A stretch of DNA of 64,000 nucleotides from Volvox africanus (Eukaryota > Chlorophyta > Chlorophyceae > Chlamydomonadales > Volvocaceae), in the NCBI GenBank assembly GCA_030268105.1, contig BSDZ01000020.1, positions 1,628,001-1,692,000 on the forward strand. The letters are read 5' to 3'. Shown in pieces: positions 63,810 to 64,000 of the stretch. Position numbers and translations under genes: made by a program. The stretch's first letter is position 1. Every line of letters starts with the position of its first letter. Below the pieces are notes generated by a model. It was not told where the DNA came from, ran no database searches, and saw only the letters and a program-made list of their open reading frames with translations.

Positions 63810-63934
63810 ATGGCAAAACCCGACCGTTACATATGCCGAGCCTTGCATATCCTATTCCAAAAGGCCATGACTGCTAGGACGGACGGAAAGGAGCTCAATT
63901 TGGCAGTACAGTATGTTGCTGCCAGTGCTGGAAG
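63810..63934 (+). CDS. Candidate exon of an unknown gene, right edge
   Basis: The exon runs from ATG or an upstream acceptor (CAG at 63784-63786) to a strong GTGAGG donor at 63935, ending in phase 2. It encodes MAKPDRYICRALHILF and then KELNLAVQYVAASAGR. The helical, Leu/Ala-rich sequence is protein-like but unrecognised. It may belong to the unresolved region to its left; the gene continues past the window. Confidence 0.35.
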
Positions 63935-64000
63935 GTGAGGGAGGCTTTACAACTTTCACGGAAACACGTCTGGAAGCACGGCAGTTTCGCGCGTTGTGCA

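Overview
The window is nuclear DNA of a green alga, most likely a volvocine (Volvox/Chlamydomonas group). Four things point there: dense short introns with GT/AG borders, moderately GC-rich codons, long Ala/Gly/Gln/Glu homopolymer inserts inside otherwise conserved proteins, and TGTAA polyadenylation signals shortly after some stop codons (1328-1332 and 25231-25235). The species cannot be named from the sequence. There are no bacterial-style operons, CRISPR arrays, rRNA genes or recognisable tRNAs. Most ORFs are fragments of exons or run through introns and repeats, so I rebuilt genes by joining exons whose splice sites and reading phases agree.

Layout. 1-1246 (+): 3' part of SEPSECS, the enzyme that makes Sec-tRNA. 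2929-18754 (-): one 16-exon gene for a protein of about 2,903 residues, with a coiled-coil N-terminal quarter and a very long low-complexity remainder. 19037-25191 (+): one or two unrecognised genes, partly resolved. 25192-29566: no convincing gene; a GGGA minisatellite and a hairpin. 29567-40274 (-): a 17-exon leucine-rich-repeat protein of about 1,523 residues. 42643-46034 (-): a 5-exon Mpv17/PMP22-family membrane protein with a plastid- or mitochondrion-type leader. 48380-58649 (+): SART3/Prp24-type U4/U6 snRNP recycling factor in 16 exons; its intron 10 holds a 1.8-kb minisatellite. 58632-58865 (-): possible terminal exon whose coding end overlaps that of SART3. 60191-61729 (+): UBE2G1-type ubiquitin-conjugating enzyme in 5 exons. 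61733-63934 (+): coding-like exons of at least one unresolved gene running off the window.

The genes belong to unrelated housekeeping and structural pathways: selenoprotein synthesis, splicing, ubiquitin transfer, organelle membrane and scaffolds. I see no co-functional cluster. The most novel items are the giant coiled-coil protein with its three-copy VPPEVL repeat, the three-frame-open satellite in the SART3 intron, and the single-RRM, GRG-tailed form of SART3.
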